This document shows, in pieces, positions 62,740 to 64,000 of a stretch of 64,000 nucleotides of DNA. The notes beneath the pieces were generated by a model. That model saw nothing but the letters and a program-made list of their open reading frames with translations, did no database searches and was not told the DNA's origin. This DNA comes from Rhabdornis inornatus (lineage: Eukaryota; Chordata; Aves; Passeriformes; Rhabdornithidae), in NCBI GenBank assembly GCA_013397075.1, contig VWZS01009792.1:757058-821057 (forward strand), written 5' to 3'. The position numbers were made by a program, and so were the translations under genes. Position 1 is the first letter of the stretch. Each line of letters opens with the position of its first letter.

Positions 62740-63190
62740 AAACTAGTCAATTTGCAGCCGAGAAGTTGCTGTATTCAAATTGCTTACATGAGAGAGGTTG
62801 GAGGGCAGTGTGACACAGGACCTTCCTGCTAAATTGCTAATCCAAATTGGGCCTTAGTCAGTCTTGGACGGAGTTGTCAGTGACCTGTAGGAAATGAGTT
62901 GGGAGCTTCAGCCCGGCTCCCGGAGAGGTGTGCACATGACAGGAGCAATCGGCTGGCACTAATTGGCACCCTGTGTAGCAGCCTCAGCACAGAGCCAAAG
63001 GTCTGCAGGGGAACTGAGACTGGAGTGCTCTCTCGGCCTCAGAGATGGTCCCTCTGGGCTGGAGTTTAGGGCACGTTTGCAGTGTCATAGCTGGAATTTC
63101 GCTGTGCCTCTTGCAGCGCTAGACCGGAGCTGTGGCTTGGGAGCTGTGCTTCCCAGAGGGTTCATAGGGTGGTGTGAATGCCACATGGCT
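62740..63190. promoter_or_regulatory. Candidate regulatory patch, GC-richer
   Basis: A repeat-free stretch with several CpGs, a TAATCC site (62838-62843, the OTX/PITX-type core) and a TAATTGG site (62960-62966). A 77-codon plus frame (62963-63196) crosses it but has no recognisable domain. The motif mixture and base composition resemble a developmental enhancer. Conservation could not be tested. Confidence 0.25.
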
Positions 63191-64000
63191 TTTTAAACCC
63201 TGAAATCACTTCAGCTTTCCTTCAGGTAAAACATGAATGGAACATTCACTAAGCATTAACCTGATAGTCTGAGGTGTCAGGTTCAGGATTTCATGGGAAA
63301 AGGGAAGGAGCAGGAGTGTGTATTCTTTCAGGACAAAACTTTCTCATACCTGTGCCCAACATGCATAAGTACTTTTACTCTGCCAATTTTTTTCACCTGT
63401 TGGCCTCAGAAAGGTTATAAATTAGTGCTGCTTAAATATTAAAAATATATTTTTCCATGAGTAAGATTGTGGAGTTCTATTCATTATAAAAGCATAGTAA
63501 CACATGGTCTTCCTACACTTGGAATTATTCCCAGACCACAATAATTACAGAAATTTTATTATGGGTATTATCTTCCCAATAGCCTTGCATTTAAGAAGTC
63601 TATTTCTTGTTTTTCAGTTCTGTTTGCGTAGTTGTAGTCATTCAGGCAATGTGGAAATAACGTCATAAAGACATCAGTCCATTCAACATGAAGCACTAAA
63701 TTAAGAAATGAGTGATGTACCTACCTAGTATTTTAAACCAGATAGAGTACTGATAAAATATATTGTGTGAATTGGAAGTCGAGGAAATTTTCTCTTGAAC
63801 ATACAAATGAATAAGGACCAGCAATGACAAATTTTTGACTGTGGATGTCTGCTAACAAGAAAAAGTAGGTTTGTGTGATGGAGGTTAGTTTGTTTCACAA
63901 AACCTGTGGTGTCTTCAGAGAGCAATTTTTGTCCATCCAGGTGTTATTATACCCATAGAGGTGACAGGAAGGTCTGCATAGAGCATGTATACTTACAGAA
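63191..64000. other. Non-coding DNA to the window end
   Basis: AT-rich, nothing recognised. No exon-like border at the right edge. Confidence 0.6.

Noticed and set aside
1..64000. Known microRNA hairpins (let-7, miR-9, miR-124, miR-137, miR-128, miR-181, miR-217 and others)
   Set aside because: I looked for their mature sequences by eye and found none. A structure-based search was not possible.
1..64000. Bacterial-type features (operons, CRISPR arrays, attachment sites)
   Set aside because: Base composition, repeats and absence of long coding frames show vertebrate nuclear DNA. None of these features is expected or seen.

Overview
This window looks like bird nuclear DNA. The decisive clues are 3'-end fragments of the avian CR1 LINE family (31.1, 33.1, 46.0 and 46.6 kb), an internal CR1 ORF2 fragment (39.7 kb), and a 566-base LTR of a type common in bird endogenous retroviruses (25.4-26.0 kb). 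A passerine or another neognath bird fits. This rests on remembered repeat consensus sequences, not on a database search.

The window is AT-rich and mostly non-coding. I recognised no complete protein-coding gene, rRNA, tRNA, known microRNA or CRISPR array. The many open frames of 60-150 codons on both strands look like chance frames: none resembles a known protein, apart from one that lies over the CR1 ORF2 fragment in another frame. The window is therefore an intergenic gene desert or the inside of one or more very large introns. Three short splice-bounded intervals could be exons: 24-92 minus, 1987-2117 plus and 2484-2513 plus. All three are low-confidence and unidentified.

Layout. 1-2.5 kb: AT-rich DNA with the exon candidates. 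2.5-18.4 kb: unremarkable DNA with simple repeats, a 16-bp minisatellite (14.8 kb) and a compact pair of hairpins (7.1 kb). 18.4-21.9 kb: the most regulatory-looking part, with no recognisable transposon, several TAATTA homeodomain-type sites, an exact octamer, a CpG-containing patch and a promoter-like stretch with two CCAAT boxes. 25.4-26.0 kb: the LTR. 31-47 kb: the CR1 fragments. 45-49 kb: T-rich and A-rich tracts. 56.4-57.3 kb: T/G-rich DNA running into a small CpG-dense patch. 62.7-63.2 kb: a second GC-richer, regulatory-looking patch.

No pathway or operon can be described. I found no convincing previously undescribed system. The best leads are the 21.4-21.7 kb promoter-like element, the 131-nt exon candidate at 1987-2117, and the CpG patch at 57.1-57.3 kb.
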